Source: Streptosporangiaceae bacterium (lineage in GTDB: Bacteria; Actinomycetota; Actinomycetes; Streptosporangiales; Streptosporangiaceae). Taken from it: a DNA stretch of 6,736 bases. This document shows, in pieces, positions 6,615-6,736 of the stretch. Within the stretch, counting starts at the first letter, position 1, and each line of letters opens with the position of its first letter. Under the pieces are notes generated by a model. The model ran no database searches. It was given only the letters and a program-made list of their open reading frames with translations, and was not told the origin of the DNA. The position numbers were made by a program, and so were the translations under genes. The stretch lies in contig JASIGS010000221.1 in assembly GCA_030052355.1 (NCBI GenBank), positions 1 to 6,736 on the forward strand, written 5' to 3'.

Positions 6615-6736
6615 GTGATCACTAGCACTCACTCGATCATCTATGCCAGCGACGCCGATCGGGCGCGCGCGTTCTTCCGCGACGTGCTCGGGCTCGCCTA
6701 CGTTGACGCCCACGACGGCTGGCTCATCTTCAAGCT
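6615..6736 (+). CDS. VOC (glyoxalase/bleomycin-resistance fold) family protein, N-terminal fragment
   Basis: The window ends inside this gene. The 40 complete codons visible read as a typical first vicinal-oxygen-chelate half-module: a beta strand with THSIIYASD, where the His is in the usual metal-ligand position, then a helix with DADRARAFFRDVLGL, then a second strand ending WLIF. Members of this superfamily include glyoxalases, dioxygenases and drug-binding proteins, and the substrate cannot be told from this fragment. The gene starts 84 nt after the DUF3180 stop on the same strand. It may be read through from the folate operon or form a separate unit. No promoter is obvious in the gap. 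Confidence 0.8.
   Translation, partial: MITSTHSIIYASDADRARAFFRDVLGLAYVDAHDGWLIFK

Noticed and set aside
6527..6625. Possible 32-residue small ORF starting with a GTGA overlap at the DUF3180 stop
   Set aside because: It has the right junction for coupling, but the product is short, arginine-rich and unlike any family I know. It would overlap the VOC gene start.
5919..6713. 264-residue open frame on the minus strand
   Set aside because: It spans the opposite strand of three recognised genes or gaps and has no domain-like pattern.

Overview
This window is a contiguous stretch of high-G+C DNA from an actinobacterium. All genes lie on the + strand with almost no space between them. The protein sequences and the gene order ftsH - folE - folP - folB/folK - DUF3180 match the folate-biosynthesis neighbourhood I recall from Mycobacterium tuberculosis (Rv3610c to Rv3605c) and from streptomycetes. 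I cannot name a genus. Arginine is often encoded by AGG (for example 'gcc agg', 'cgc agg'), which would be unusually frequent for a streptomycete, so a less-sampled actinomycete order is possible.

Layout: (1) positions 1-1623 hold the 3' part of ftsH, an AAA+ zinc metalloprotease of the membrane, with a low-complexity Gly/Ser/Pro tail containing a 12-residue tandem repeat. (2) 1620-2198 is folE (GTP cyclohydrolase I), whose TTG start overlaps the ftsH stop by 4 nt. (3) About 2248-4179 is an MprF/LysX-like membrane protein with roughly six membrane segments and a C-terminal aminoacyl-phosphatidylglycerol synthase domain (DUF2156), without the lysyl-tRNA synthetase domain found in mycobacterial LysX. 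(4) 4271-5146 is folP (dihydropteroate synthase), probably expressed from its own leaderless promoter. (5) 5146-6048 is a folB-folK fusion. (6) 6039-6530 is a small DUF3180 membrane protein. (7) 6615 to the window end is the first 40 residues of a VOC/glyoxalase-fold protein.

How the genes work together: FolE makes 7,8-dihydroneopterin triphosphate from GTP. FolB converts dihydroneopterin to 6-hydroxymethyl-dihydropterin, FolK pyrophosphorylates it, and FolP joins it to p-aminobenzoate to give dihydropteroate. The phosphatase step between FolE and FolB and the later FolC and DHFR steps are not encoded here. The folate genes form two tightly packed blocks, ftsH-folE and folP-folBK-DUF3180. The lipid-modifying gene sits between them with 49-nt and 91-nt gaps.

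I found no mobile element, CRISPR array, RNA gene or toxin/defence system. I do not see evidence for an entirely new system. The most useful leads are the lone MprF-like gene inside the folate cluster, the DUF3180 gene coupled to folBK, the leaderless folP start with a nearby palindrome, and a non-consensus residue in the FolP RVHD motif.
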